A stretch of 64,000 bases of DNA from the NCBI GenBank assembly GCA_000158135.1, contig DS999531.1:3036038-3100037 (forward strand), read 5' to 3'. This stretch comes from Rhodobacteraceae bacterium KLH11. Its GTDB lineage: Bacteria > Pseudomonadota > Alphaproteobacteria > Rhodobacterales > Rhodobacteraceae. A program made the position numbers and the translations under genes. Under the pieces are notes generated by a model, which worked only from the letters and a program-made list of their open reading frames with translations, ran no database searches and had not been told where the DNA came from. Below are positions 19,269-28,828 of the stretch, one piece after another. Positions within the stretch are counted from its first letter, which is position 1. The number at the start of each line of letters is the position of its first letter.

Positions 19269-19898
19269 TCAGCTGCGCCCTTCAAACTGTTCGGCCTCGG
19301 CCGCCGCCTGCGCTGCGGCGTCCTGAATAAGCGGTACCGCAACCGGTTGTTCCAATCCCAGCACAAAAGCGCGCCCGTAGCCCCAGACCTGCACTGCAAG
19401 CCGGGCGCAAAGAACCGAAAAGGCAACAGGTGCCAAAAGCTTGGCAGGCCAGATCGGTATGCCGATATCAATCGAGCTGTCACGGCTCCACAACGGCGCG
19501 CCAAAGTCAAATGACCGGTCAAAGTGCGACCAGCTGCCCCAGACAAGCGCCAGCATCAGCAAAAGGATCAACAGGACCGAGGTCAACTCGAACAACCAAA
19601 GAGCCCGCCCTTTCAGGCGCGAGATTACAATATCCATACGGATATGCCCCCCATCCCGCTGCACATAGGAGATGCCCAGAAACGCGATCAAGGGCATTGC
19701 CTGTTCGATCCAGTCCACATAACCCGGCAAAGGGGCATTCAGGGCGTTGCGACCGCTGACCGAAACAACGGCCAGAACCATCAGGCCAAATACCGCAAAG
19801 CCGCTGATCAGCGCCATAAAGCGCTCTAACCCTAACAAGCGATGATCTATTCGGCTGAGAAGACTGCCATCCTCAAGCACTGTGGCATGTCCTGCCAT
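19269..19898 (-). CDS. TRAP transporter small permease (DctQ family)
   Basis: A 209-residue protein with four membrane helices, partner of the DctM subunit. The start is ATG 19898 (MAGHATVLEDGS), preceded by AAAGGAAA at good spacing; the reading that begins at 19943 lacks such a site. It lies between the binding-protein and large-permease genes, the usual dctP-dctQ-dctM order. Confidence 0.88.
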   Translation of the reverse strand: MAGHATVLEDGSLLSRIDHRLLGLERFMALISGFAVFGLMVLAVVSVSGRNALNAPLPGYVDWIEQAMPLIAFLGISYVQRDGGHIRMDIVISRLKGRALWLFELTSVLLILLLMLALVWGSWSHFDRSFDFGAPLWSRDSSIDIGIPIWPAKLLAPVAFSVLCARLAVQVWGYGRAFVLGLEQPVAVPLIQDAAAQAAAEAEQFEGRS

Positions 19899-19958
19899 CT
19901 TGATTTTCCTTTGCGTACAGGAAAACCGGGCGCCCGATGGCACCCGGCAGTATCGCGA

Positions 19959-20975
19959 TCAGTTGCCGCCGCGCTGTTGTTGCAGCGTTGCCTGCACAAG
20001 ATCGTAAAGCTCTTGCGCGGGAAGCCCCTGCGCTGTCATATCCTCGATCCATTTCGCCCGGATCGGATCAGCAGCCTGGGCGCGGAATTCTTCGATCACG
20101 GCGTCATCGATCATGACCTTTTCAACGCCCTTCTCTTCCAGAACACCGTCCCATTGCTCTAGCAGACCACCATAGTTGGCAAGGTAATGCGCGATGGCTT
20201 CGTCAATTGAACTGTCCAGCGCCTCTTTATGCTCAGGCGACAGCGCCTCGTAGGCGTCGATATTCACAACAACGGGGCAATTGACCGTGCCCGGGTTGAG
20301 GTTGGCTGTCCACCAGTCGGCTTCGTTGATTGTGCCGAAGGACAGATGGGCATGCTGGGCAAAGGCCACGGTATCGACCACACCGGATTCCATTGCATTG
20401 TAGGCTTCGGTTGCAGGCACCGAGGTCGGCACGCCGCCAACAGCTTCGAAAGCCTGCCCCAGACCACCCGTGGCGCGCACGCGCATCCCGTCGAACTCGG
20501 CCAGTTGATCGCGCGCATCACCTGTACCGACCAGATTGTACTGCGGCATGGGCGAGGTCATGATGATCCGCGCGTTCCACTGGGCCATCTCGTCCTTGAC
20601 GGCGGGATGATCATAGACCGCGTGGCTGACCGCCACTTCCTCGTCCAGATTGCTCACGCCCAGAAATGGCAGTTCCAGAACCGTGATCGCGCGGTTTTTG
20701 TCGCGGTGATAGCCGGCACAGAACTGTGCCATCTCAAAGGCCCCGATCTCGATGCCATCCAGATTCTCTTTGGGCTTGGACAAGCCGCCATAGCTGACGT
20801 TGATGGTGAATTCACCACCGGTTTTCTCGCTGACCAGTTCGGCCAGTTTCTCGACATGTTCAGTAAAGGCGCGGCGCTTACCCCAGACCGAGGCGCTCCA
20901 TTCCGTCGCGGCCGCCTCGGTGACAAACGCCATACTCAGGGCGGCAACAGCCGCACCGCTCAATATCTTATTCAT
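19959..20975 (-). CDS. TRAP transporter periplasmic binding protein (DctP family)
   Basis: A 338-residue periplasmic receptor. It has a signal peptide MNKILSGAAVAALSMAFVTEAAA, then the DctP fold with the conserved arginine segment FDGMRVRATGG and VVDTVAFAQH. The start at 20975 follows AAAGGGAGAG; the longer reading to 20999 adds no signal-like residues. First gene of the TRAP operon. Confidence 0.92.
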   Translation of the reverse strand: MNKILSGAAVAALSMAFVTEAAATEWSASVWGKRRAFTEHVEKLAELVSEKTGGEFTINVSYGGLSKPKENLDGIEIGAFEMAQFCAGYHRDKNRAITVLELPFLGVSNLDEEVAVSHAVYDHPAVKDEMAQWNARIIMTSPMPQYNLVGTGDARDQLAEFDGMRVRATGGLGQAFEAVGGVPTSVPATEAYNAMESGVVDTVAFAQHAHLSFGTINEADWWTANLNPGTVNCPVVVNIDAYEALSPEHKEALDSSIDEAIAHYLANYGGLLEQWDGVLEEKGVEKVMIDDAVIEEFRAQAADPIRAKWIEDMTAQGLPAQELYDLVQATLQQQRGGN

Positions 20976-21371
20976 TGCAGATCTCTCCCTTTGGCGCATC
21001 CCTTTTCGGGCTGCTTGCGGAAGAAGCTAGCGTTAACTTCGGGATGTGCCAACCCCTGCCTCAGCCACCAACCTGTGCTGCAACAAAGCCGGTCGCACCG
21101 TGGCCATGCAAAGTGAGGTTGTGCCAGCTAAAAAAGAGTTACAATTACCCTATTGTTTAACAAATACTTTACTCGGAAAATTTTAATTTATTTACAATAT
21201 TTCCATCAGGCCCGAAATTTGTTGACAAACAAACTCAAGGATTCCGGCAATTTATTTATTTCTTTTCTGAACCCCGTATTATTCACCCCGGGGAGGAAAC
21301 GGATCGACATTGCCTGACCGGCGGGCATTATCAATCCCACATAATCCAGTCCAGAGGGAGGAGCCTCAAAA
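20976..21371. promoter_or_regulatory. acs / TRAP divergent intergenic region
   Basis: 396 bases without a supported gene, strongly AT-rich from 21120 to 21290. TTGACA at 21222-21227 is a perfect -35 hexamer but sits inside the inverted element TTTGTTGACAAA (21218-21229), and no well-spaced -10 is obvious. A CCCCGGGGAGGAAAC ribosome-site-like run near 21290 is not followed by a sensible ORF. The acs start has GGGAGGAG just upstream. Confidence 0.4.
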
Positions 21372-23336
21372 ATGACCACCGCTGCCCAGGCAGATGCCAA
21401 GACATATCCGCCATCCGCAGAAACCGTCGCCCGTGCCCATGTCGACGCTGACAAATATGCAGTCATGTATGCTGCCTCGATCAACAACCCCGAGGCGTTC
21501 TGGGACGAACAGGGTAAACGTATCGACTGGATCAAGCCCTATACCAAAATCAAAGAGGTCGATTACACCCTCGGCTCGGTTGGCATCAACTGGTACAGCG
21601 ACGGCACGCTGAACGTTTCGGCCAATTGTCTGGACCGGCACCTGACAGCGCGCAGCAATCAGACTGCAATCATCTGGGAGCCTGATGATCCCAATGATGC
21701 GGCCCAACACATTACATATGCTGAACTGCACCGCCGCACCTGCCGGATGGCCAATATTCTGGAATCAATGGGTGTGTGCAAAGGTGACCGGGTGGTCATC
21801 TATCTGCCCATGATCCCCGAAGCGGCCTATGCCATGCTGGCCTGCGCCCGGATCGGAGCCATCCACTCGATCGTTTTCGCAGGCTTCTCGCCCGATGCGC
21901 TGGCCGCGCGGATCAACGGGTGTGATGCCAAGGTGTTGATCACCGCCGATGAAGCCCCGCGTGGTGGCCGCAAGACAGCGTTGAAATCAAACGCTGACGC
22001 CGCTTTGCTGCATTGCAAGGACACGGTGAAATGTCTGGTCGTCAAACGCACCGGCGGGCAAACCACCTGGGTGGACGGGCGCGACCATGACTATAACGCA
22101 ATGGCGCTTGAGGCGGATGACTACTGCGCCCCGGCTGAAATGAGTGCCGAAGACCCGCTGTTCATCCTGTATACCTCCGGCTCGACCGGGCAGCCCAAGG
22201 GGGTTGTTCACACCACCGGCGGCTATCTGGTCTATGCCTCGATGACGCATGAGATCACGTTCGATTACCACGACGGTGACGTTTACTGGTGTACCGCTGA
22301 CGTGGGCTGGGTCACCGGCCACAGCTATATCGTCTATGGCCCGCTGGCCAATGGTGCGACGACGCTGATGTTTGAAGGCGTGCCCACCTATCCGGATGCT
22401 TCGCGGTTCTGGCAGGTCTGCGAGAAACACAAGGTGAACCAGTTCTACACCGCCCCCACGGCGATCCGCGCGCTGATGGGTCAGGGCAACGAGTTTGTCG
22501 AGAAATGCGACCTCAGCGATCTGAAGGTGCTGGGTACGGTCGGTGAGCCGATCAACCCGGAAGCGTGGAACTGGTACAATGAAGTTGTCGGCAAGGGCAA
22601 CTGCCCGATCGTGGATACCTGGTGGCAGACCGAGACCGGTGGCCACCTGATGACCCCCCTGCCCGGCGCGCATGCGATGAAACCGGGATCGGCCATGAAG
22701 CCGTTCTTTGGCATTGAACCTGTGGTTCTGGACCCGCAATCCGGTGTCGAGATCGACGGCAATGGCGTCGAGGGCGTGCTGTGCATCAAGGACAGCTGGC
22801 CCGGTCAGATGCGCACCGTCTGGGGCGATCATGAGCGGTTCGAGAAAACCTATTTCTCGGACTACAAAGGCTATTACTTCACCGGCGACGGCTGCCGCCG
22901 CGATGAGGATGGCGACTATTGGATCACCGGCCGTGTGGATGATGTGATCAACGTTTCGGGCCACCGCATGGGGACGGCCGAGGTCGAAAGCGCGCTGGTC
23001 GCGCACGCCGCCGTGGCCGAGGCCGCCGTGGTGGGTTACCCCCATGAAATCAAGGGGCAAGGCATCTACTGCTATGTCACGCTGATGAACGATCAGGAGC
23101 CAAGTGATGAGCTGCTGAAAGAGCTGCGCACATGGGTCCGGACCGAGATTGGCCCGATTGCCAGCCCCGATGTGATCCAGTGGGCCCCGGGCCTGCCCAA
23201 GACCCGCTCGGGCAAGATCATGCGCCGCATCCTGCGCAAGATCGCCGAAAATGACTTTGGCTCGCTGGGCGATACCTCAACGCTGGCCGATCCGTCGGTG
23301 GTCGAGGATCTGATCGAAAACCGGGCCAATAAGTGA
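21372..23336 (+). CDS. acs: acetyl-CoA synthetase
   Basis: Activates acetate to acetyl-CoA through acetyl-AMP. The 654-residue protein shows the adenylate-forming P-loop [15 protein letters not shown], the WWQTETGG motif and the C-terminal [11 protein letters not shown]. Lys615 is the residue that lysine acetylation normally inactivates. It is followed 4 bases later by adenylate kinase (which recycles the AMP formed) and then by a symporter module, a coherent acetate utilisation cluster. Confidence 0.97.
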   Translation: MTTAAQADAKTYPPSAETVARAHVDADKYAVMYAASINNPEAFWDEQGKRIDWIKPYTKIKEVDYTLGSVGINWYSDGTLNVSANCLDRHLTARSNQTAIIWEPDDPNDAAQHITYAELHRRTCRMANILESMGVCKGDRVVIYLPMIPEAAYAMLACARIGAIHSIVFAGFSPDALAARINGCDAKVLITADEAPRGGRKTALKSNADAALLHCKDTVKCLVVKRTGGQTTWVDGRDHDYNAMALEADDYCAPAEMSAEDPLFILYTSGSTGQPKGVVHTTGGYLVYASMTHEITFDYHDGDVYWCTADVGWVTGHSYIVYGPLANGATTLMFEGVPTYPDASRFWQVCEKHKVNQFYTAPTAIRALMGQGNEFVEKCDLSDLKVLGTVGEPINPEAWNWYNEVVGKGNCPIVDTWWQTETGGHLMTPLPGAHAMKPGSAMKPFFGIEPVVLDPQSGVEIDGNGVEGVLCIKDSWPGQMRTVWGDHERFEKTYFSDYKGYYFTGDGCRRDEDGDYWITGRVDDVINVSGHRMGTAEVESALVAHAAVAEAAVVGYPHEIKGQGIYCYVTLMNDQEPSDELLKELRTWVRTEIGPIASPDVIQWAPGLPKTRSGKIMRRILRKIAENDFGSLGDTSTLADPSVVEDLIENRANK

Positions 23337-23343
23337 GGATGTG

Positions 23344-24027
23344 ATGGACGCTGCCACGATCACCGCTCCTGCTGTTCTGATCCTTCTCGGCCCTCCGGGT
23401 GCCGGGAAGGGGACGCAGGCCCGCATGCTGGAAGACAAGTTCGGTCTGGTTCAACTCAGCACCGGTGACCTGCTGCGCGGTGCTGTTGCTGCGGGTACCG
23501 AGGCTGGCAAGGCGGCAAAGGCTGTGATGGAGGCCGGTGATCTGGTCAGCGATGGCATCGTCACTGCCATCCTGCGCGACCGCATGGCCGAAACCGACTG
23601 CGCCAAAGGTGTCATTCTGGACGGGTTCCCGCGCACCACGGTTCAGGCCGAGGCGCTGGATGGGCTCCTGGCCTCGACCGATCAGAAGATCAATGCGGCG
23701 ATCAGCCTTGAGGTGGACGACACCGAGATGGTGACCCGCATCTCGGGGCGGTACACCTGTGCCGGTTGCGGCGAAGGCTATCACGACACGTACAAACAAC
23801 CGGCAGAAGACGGCAAATGCGACAAGTGCGGCCATACCGAATTCACGCGCCGCGCCGATGACAATGCGGAAACTGTGGCGTCGCGGTTGTCGGCCTATCA
23901 CGCGCAGACTGCACCGTTGATTGACTACTATCAGGCCCAAGGCGTGTTGAAAGGCATCGATGCCATGGGTCAGATCGACGATATCGCCCGCGACCTGCAA
24001 GCGCTGGTAGGCGACATAATGGACTAA
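23344..24027 (+). CDS. adk: adenylate kinase
   Basis: Interconverts AMP, ADP and ATP. The 227-residue long-form enzyme has P-loop GPPGAGKGT (16-24), the DGFPRT motif and a zinc-type LID with two CxxC pairs (CAGC and CDKC). The ATG at 23344 is preferred to the GTG three bases earlier. Coupling to acs is sensible because acetyl-CoA synthetase releases AMP. The genome may hold a second adk in the ribosomal-protein locus (not visible here), so this could be a dedicated paralogue. Confidence 0.93.
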   Translation: MDAATITAPAVLILLGPPGAGKGTQARMLEDKFGLVQLSTGDLLRGAVAAGTEAGKAAKAVMEAGDLVSDGIVTAILRDRMAETDCAKGVILDGFPRTTVQAEALDGLLASTDQKINAAISLEVDDTEMVTRISGRYTCAGCGEGYHDTYKQPAEDGKCDKCGHTEFTRRADDNAETVASRLSAYHAQTAPLIDYYQAQGVLKGIDAMGQIDDIARDLQALVGDIMD

Positions 24028-24207
24028 GGGGGAGGAGAGAGGCCCCCAGCGGCCTACCCCGACAACAGAATACTTCAATGAACCGCTCTGGCGGAACAGA
24101 GGAGTTATGCCGGACGTCACGGGGCGTCTGGCACAATCGAGAAGCGGCCCATCGCACTGGAGGAGTTGGGCACGGGCCGCCAACGAGCAAGCGAAGGAGG
24201 AACCGCG

Positions 24208-24492
24208 ATGGCGGATCAATCAACAAACTCCGCGCAGGCTGCCGACGCCGATAAAGGCTATTGGCAGGCCAACCTGCGCCTCATCTACATCAGTCTCGCG
24301 ATCTGGGCGCTGGTGTCGTTTGGATTCGGCATTCTGCTGCGTCCGCTGCTATCGGGTATTGCCGTTGGCGGCACTGATCTGGGCTTCTGGTTTGCTCAGC
24401 AGGGATCGATCCTGGTCTTTCTGGTGCTGATCTTCAACTACGCCTGGCGCATGAACAAGCTGGACGCTGAATACGGCGTGGACGAGGAGTAA
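24208..24492 (+). CDS. DUF4212 small subunit of a sodium:solute symporter
   Basis: A 94-residue protein with two membrane helices (about 26-45 and 60-82) ending in an acidic tail. The start ATG 24208 is preceded by AAGGAGG. DUF4212 genes regularly sit just ahead of the VC_2705-type symporter, as here with a 5-base gap. The 180 bases before it hold several GGAGG-like runs but no convincing gene. Confidence 0.9.
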   Translation: MADQSTNSAQAADADKGYWQANLRLIYISLAIWALVSFGFGILLRPLLSGIAVGGTDLGFWFAQQGSILVFLVLIFNYAWRMNKLDAEYGVDEE

Positions 24493-24497
24493 GCGGA

Positions 24498-26282
24498 ATG
24501 GACCAGTTTACCATCAACCTGCTGTTTGTCGGCGCGTCTTTTGCGCTGTATATCGGCATCGCGATCTGGGCCCGCGCGGGGTCTACATCGGAATTCTACG
24601 CCGCCGGTCGCGGCGTTCACCCCGTTACCAACGGTATGGCGACAGCGGCAGACTGGATGTCTGCGGCCTCGTTCATCTCGATGGCGGGTCTGATTGCCTT
24701 TACCGGCTATGACAACTCGACCTTCCTGATGGGGTGGACCGGTGGCTATGTGCTGCTGGCACTGCTGCTTGCGCCTTACCTGCGTAAGTTCGGCAAATTC
24801 ACCGTCTCGGAATTTATCGGTGACCGCTTCTACAGCCAGACCGCGCGTATCGTGGCGGTGATCTGTCTGATCGTGGCCTCGGTGACCTACGTGATCGGTC
24901 AGATGACCGGCGTTGGCGTGGCCTTTGGCCGCTTCCTCGAAGTCTCGAACACCACCGGTTTGCTGATCGGCGCGGGCGTTGTGTTTGCCTACGCAGTGTT
25001 TGGTGGGATGAAGGGCGTGACCTATACTCAGGTCGCTCAGTACTGCGTGCTGATCACCGCCTATACCATCCCGGCGATCTTCATCTCGCTGCAGCTGACC
25101 GGCACCCCGGTTCCGGCACTGGGTCTGTTTGGTGACACCGCCAGTGGTGAGCCCCTGCTGACCAAGCTGGATGCCATCGTGACCGAGCTGGGCTTTAACG
25201 ACTACACGGCCCACCACTCGAACACGCTGAACATGGTGCTGTTCACGCTGTCGCTGATGATCGGTACCGCAGGTCTACCGCACGTCATCATGCGCTTCTT
25301 CACCGTTCCCAAAGTGTCTGACGCACGTTGGTCGGCCGGCTGGGCGCTGGTGTTTATCGCTCTGCTGTACCTGACCGCTCCGGCCGTTGGTGCGATGGCG
25401 CGTCTGAACATCACCGATATGATGTGGCCCAATGGTGGCATCGAAGGTGGCGCTGTGTCCGTCGAAGATATCGATAATGACGCACGGTATGACTGGATGG
25501 CCACATGGCAGAAAACCGGTCTGCTGGATTGGGAAGACAAGAACGGCGACGGCAAGATCCAGTACTACAACGACAAGTCTGAATCGATGACCGCCATTGC
25601 AGAGGAAAAAGGTTGGGCCGGTAACGAACTGACCAATTTCAACCGCGACATCCTGGTTCTGGCCAATCCCGAGATTGCCAACCTGCCGGGTTGGGTGATC
25701 GGTCTGGTCGCTGCCGGTGGTCTTGCGGCTGCTCTGTCGACCGCAGCGGGTCTGCTGCTGGCGATCTCGTCAGCTGTGTCCCACGACCTGATCAAAGGTG
25801 CGATCAACCCGCAGATCTCGGAAAAAGGTGAGCTTCTGTCGGCGCGGATCGCGATGGCCGTGGCCATTCTGGTGGCGACCTATCTGGGCCTGAATCCTCC
25901 AGGCTTTGCGGCGCAGACGGTGGCCCTGGCCTTTGGTCTGGCGGCAGCCTCGATCTTCCCGGCGCTGATGATGGGGATCTTCTCGACCCGCATCAACAAC
26001 ACCGGTGCGGTTGCGGGTATGCTGGCAGGTCTGACCGTCACGTTGATCTACATCTTCCTGCACAAGGGCTGGCTGTTCATTCCTGGCACCAACTCGTTCA
26101 CCGATGCAGACCCGCTGCTGGGTCCGATCAAGTCGACCTCGTTCGGCGCAATCGGTGCCATGGTCAACTTTGCCGTCGCCTACTTCGTGGCAGGCGCGAC
26201 CAAAAAGACCCCGCAGGAGATCAAGGATATGGTCGAAAGCATCCGCATTCCCCGTGGTGCGGGCGCAGCTCAGGATCACTGA
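24498..26282 (+). CDS. sodium:solute symporter (VC_2705/ActP-like), probable acetate permease
   Basis: A 594-residue multi-helix SSS-family transporter beginning with FYAAGRGVHPVTNGMATAADWMSAASF, typical of the acetate/pyruvate branch. An extramembrane insertion (about residues 310-385) contains an EF-hand-like loop DKNGDGKIQYYN at 347-358. Context (acs and adk upstream, DUF294 protein downstream) supports acetate or a similar short monocarboxylate as substrate. Transcription likely ends at the hairpin at 26336-26366. Confidence 0.92.
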   Translation: MDQFTINLLFVGASFALYIGIAIWARAGSTSEFYAAGRGVHPVTNGMATAADWMSAASFISMAGLIAFTGYDNSTFLMGWTGGYVLLALLLAPYLRKFGKFTVSEFIGDRFYSQTARIVAVICLIVASVTYVIGQMTGVGVAFGRFLEVSNTTGLLIGAGVVFAYAVFGGMKGVTYTQVAQYCVLITAYTIPAIFISLQLTGTPVPALGLFGDTASGEPLLTKLDAIVTELGFNDYTAHHSNTLNMVLFTLSLMIGTAGLPHVIMRFFTVPKVSDARWSAGWALVFIALLYLTAPAVGAMARLNITDMMWPNGGIEGGAVSVEDIDNDARYDWMATWQKTGLLDWEDKNGDGKIQYYNDKSESMTAIAEEKGWAGNELTNFNRDILVLANPEIANLPGWVIGLVAAGGLAAALSTAAGLLLAISSAVSHDLIKGAINPQISEKGELLSARIAMAVAILVATYLGLNPPGFAAQTVALAFGLAAASIFPALMMGIFSTRINNTGAVAGMLAGLTVTLIYIFLHKGWLFIPGTNSFTDADPLLGPIKSTSFGAIGAMVNFAVAYFVAGATKKTPQEIKDMVESIRIPRGAGAAQDH

Positions 26283-26335
26283 GTTTGATGGGGTCGGGAT
26301 CCTCGGTTTCCGGCCTCATCTTTCGATCCACTGTT

Positions 26336-26366
26336 CCCGCCCGGCATACCACCGGGCGGGGCTTTT
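26336..26366 (+). terminator. terminator after the symporter gene
   Basis: A perfect 9-bp stem CCCGCCCGG (26336-26344) / CCGGGCGGG (26352-26360), a 7-base loop, then GCTTTTC. It lies 25 bases before the next start, so the DUF294 operon probably has read-through or its own promoter. Confidence 0.82.
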
Positions 26367-26390
26367 CATTCAGACATCCAGGACACTCCC

Positions 26391-28214
26391 ATGCCCCTGT
26401 CGCAAGATGAGATCATCCGGTTTCTGAAATCCGTTCACCCCTATGACGCGCTGCCCGCAAAGGTGCTGGACGATCTGACCCAGCGGGTCGAGATCCGGGA
26501 ACTGGACGAAAACAGCCTTGTCTACGAATTGGGCCACACCCTGCCCGGGGTATTTGTGATCTATGAGGGACAGGTTGAAATTACCGATGAAAACGGCGCG
26601 GTGGTGTCCCATCTGGGGCTGCGAAACTCGTTTGGAGAGCGCGGTCTGCTGAAAGACGGTAAAGCCGTTACAAAGGCACGGGCGCATACGCCCTCGGTGC
26701 TGATTGTCCTGCCCGCTGATCTGGTTCGGGTGTTGATCGACGGGCACGCTGTCGTGTCGCGGTTCTTCAACCGCACACGCGGCAATCGGAATGGCCCGCA
26801 CAGCCTTGTCACCAGCACGATCGACATTCTGATGGCACACGATCCGGCCACCTGCCCGCCTGACACCCCGGTGCAGACTGCCGCGCGGATCATGCGTGAC
26901 CGCCATATCTCATCGCTCTGCGTGACCGAGGGCGACGCGTTGCTGGGTATCGCCACCCTGCGCGACATCTCGGGCAAATTCGTGGCTGACGCGATGCCCG
27001 CAGCCACGCCGGTTTCATCTATCATGACCGCCAACCCGATCACGCTGGCACCATCCGATATCGGCTCGGACGTGCTGCATACGATGATGGAGCGTGGCAT
27101 TGGTCATATCCCGATTGTCGAGGCCGGGCAGCTTGTCGGCATCGTTACGCAAACCGACCTCACACACTATCAGGCGGTTAACTCTGGTGAACTGGTGCGC
27201 CGGATCGCCGGTGCCAGCAGCGCCAAAGAGATGGCCGTTGTGACAGCCGAGATACCGCAATTGCTGGTCCAGCTTGTCGCCAGCGGCAACCGGCATGAGA
27301 TCGTGACGCGGCTGATCACCGATATCGCGGATACCGCGACGCGGCGGCTGCTGGCCCTGGCCGAAGAAGAGTTCGGATCGCCGCCGGTGCCCTATCTGTG
27401 GCTGGCCTGCGGTTCGCAAGGACGGCAGGAACAGACGGGCGTGTCGGATCAGGACAATTGCCTGATGCTGGATGATCGCGTGACGGATGTTGATATGGCC
27501 TATTTCGCGGCGCTGGCCAAATTCGTCTCGGACGGGCTGGATACATGCGGGTATTTCTATTGCCCCGGCGACATGATGGCGACAAATCCGCGCTGGTGTC
27601 AGCCCGTGCAGGTCTGGCGCGACTATTTCAAGGGCTGGATCGCCAAACCCAACCCCGAAGCCCAGATGCTCGCCTCGGTCATGTTCGACCTGCGACCCAT
27701 CGGAGGCGCGTTTGACCTGTTCACCGACCTTCAGGCCGACACGCTGGCGGCGGCCAATGCGAATTCGATCTTTGTGGCGCATATGATCTCGAACTCATTA
27801 AAGCACACGCCGCCGCTGGGTCTGCTGCGCGGCTTTGCAACAATCCGGTCGGGTGAGCATCGCGACACGCTGGACCTGAAACATAATGGCGTTGTGCCCG
27901 TCGTTGATCTGGCCCGCATCTACAGCCTGCAAGGCCAATTGTCCGAGGCCAATACCCGCGCCCGCCTGAGCGCGGCAGAGGTTGCGGGTGTACTCAGCCC
28001 CTCGGGCGCGCGCGATCTGCTGGATGCCTATGATCTGATCGCGGAAACACGGCTGGATCATCAGGTCAGGCTGGTCAAATCCGGTGAAAAACCGGACAAT
28101 TACCTGCCGCCGTCCGATTTGTCGGATTTTGAGCGAAGTCATCTGCGCGATGCGTTTGTGGTGGTAAAAACGATGCAATCGGCGGTTGGTCATGGCAAAG
28201 GGATGCTGGGTTGA
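26391..28214 (+). CDS. cyclic-nucleotide-binding / CBS / DUF294 nucleotidyltransferase-like protein
   Basis: A 607-residue cytoplasmic signalling-type protein. It has an N-terminal cNMP-binding fold (about 1-140), two CBS domains (about 145-270; SSLCVTEGDALLGIATLRDIS and GHIPIVEAGQLVGIVTQTDL), a DUF294 nucleotidyltransferase-like domain with ACGSQGRQEQT and the DQDNC metal motif (about 340-365), and a DUF294 C-terminal domain. The family resembles GlnD-type transferases, but its target is unknown. It follows the symporter and precedes a membrane protein and an exonuclease, a recurring neighbourhood. Confidence 0.9.
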   Translation: MPLSQDEIIRFLKSVHPYDALPAKVLDDLTQRVEIRELDENSLVYELGHTLPGVFVIYEGQVEITDENGAVVSHLGLRNSFGERGLLKDGKAVTKARAHTPSVLIVLPADLVRVLIDGHAVVSRFFNRTRGNRNGPHSLVTSTIDILMAHDPATCPPDTPVQTAARIMRDRHISSLCVTEGDALLGIATLRDISGKFVADAMPAATPVSSIMTANPITLAPSDIGSDVLHTMMERGIGHIPIVEAGQLVGIVTQTDLTHYQAVNSGELVRRIAGASSAKEMAVVTAEIPQLLVQLVASGNRHEIVTRLITDIADTATRRLLALAEEEFGSPPVPYLWLACGSQGRQEQTGVSDQDNCLMLDDRVTDVDMAYFAALAKFVSDGLDTCGYFYCPGDMMATNPRWCQPVQVWRDYFKGWIAKPNPEAQMLASVMFDLRPIGGAFDLFTDLQADTLAAANANSIFVAHMISNSLKHTPPLGLLRGFATIRSGEHRDTLDLKHNGVVPVVDLARIYSLQGQLSEANTRARLSAAEVAGVLSPSGARDLLDAYDLIAETRLDHQVRLVKSGEKPDNYLPPSDLSDFERSHLRDAFVVVKTMQSAVGHGKGMLG

Positions 28215-28308
28215 CGCCAATGCGGGATCAGAGGGCGGGATCGCCTTTGGCGCCCGTATCTGGAGCAAGAAAAAGAGGCGGATCGCGCCTGAAGGGTGGA
28301 GAATACAT

Positions 28309-28827
28309 ATGTTTCTGGAACTGATCGGCACGGTTTTTGCGGGCTTCGCGTTTGCGGGTGTCGTGATGGTGGTAAACAAGCTCAGCGGTGGCCGTTTGCC
28401 CAAATGGGCCGCACCGGTCGCGGCGGGCATCGGGATGATCGCGATGACCATCACCAGCGAGTATTCCTGGTACAACCGCACAAAGGACCAGTTGCCCGAC
28501 AGCCTGACCATCGTGCAGGAGGTCGAGAGCCGCGCCTTCTATCGCCCCTGGACATATGCGGTGCCCTTCGTGGATCGGTTTGCCGCCATTGACACCGTCT
28601 CGGTGCGTCGCAATGACAGCATCCCGGATCAGCGGCTTGTTGATCTTTATTTCTTTGGCCGCTGGGCTCCGGTCTCGAAAATACCGGTCGCAGTAAACTG
28701 CGCTGAAAACAGCCGCGCCAATCTGGTCGACGGGGCCGAGTTTGCCGATGACGGGCGGCTGGTAAACGCAGGCTGGGTCAAGGCCGGGCAGAACGACCCG
28801 GTGATCGAGGCAACCTGCGGGGTCTGA
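28309..28827 (+). CDS. small membrane protein of the symporter-DUF294 cluster
   Basis: A 172-residue protein, start ATG 28309 with GGTGGAG upstream. Two N-terminal membrane helices (about 4-23 and 33-48) precede a soluble domain of about 120 residues that I do not recognise. It is one base from the exonuclease gene and 94 bases after the DUF294 gene, so part of the same operon. Possibly a partner or regulator of the transporter; function unknown. Confidence 0.75.
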   Translation: MFLELIGTVFAGFAFAGVVMVVNKLSGGRLPKWAAPVAAGIGMIAMTITSEYSWYNRTKDQLPDSLTIVQEVESRAFYRPWTYAVPFVDRFAAIDTVSVRRNDSIPDQRLVDLYFFGRWAPVSKIPVAVNCAENSRANLVDGAEFADDGRLVNAGWVKAGQNDPVIEATCGV

Positions 28828-28828
28828 T

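Noticed and set aside
24107..24430. A 107-residue frame with GAGGAG upstream, overlapping the DUF4212 gene
   Set aside because: DUF4212 is coded in another frame with a better ribosome site and clear membrane helices. This frame gives a basic, unrecognisable product.
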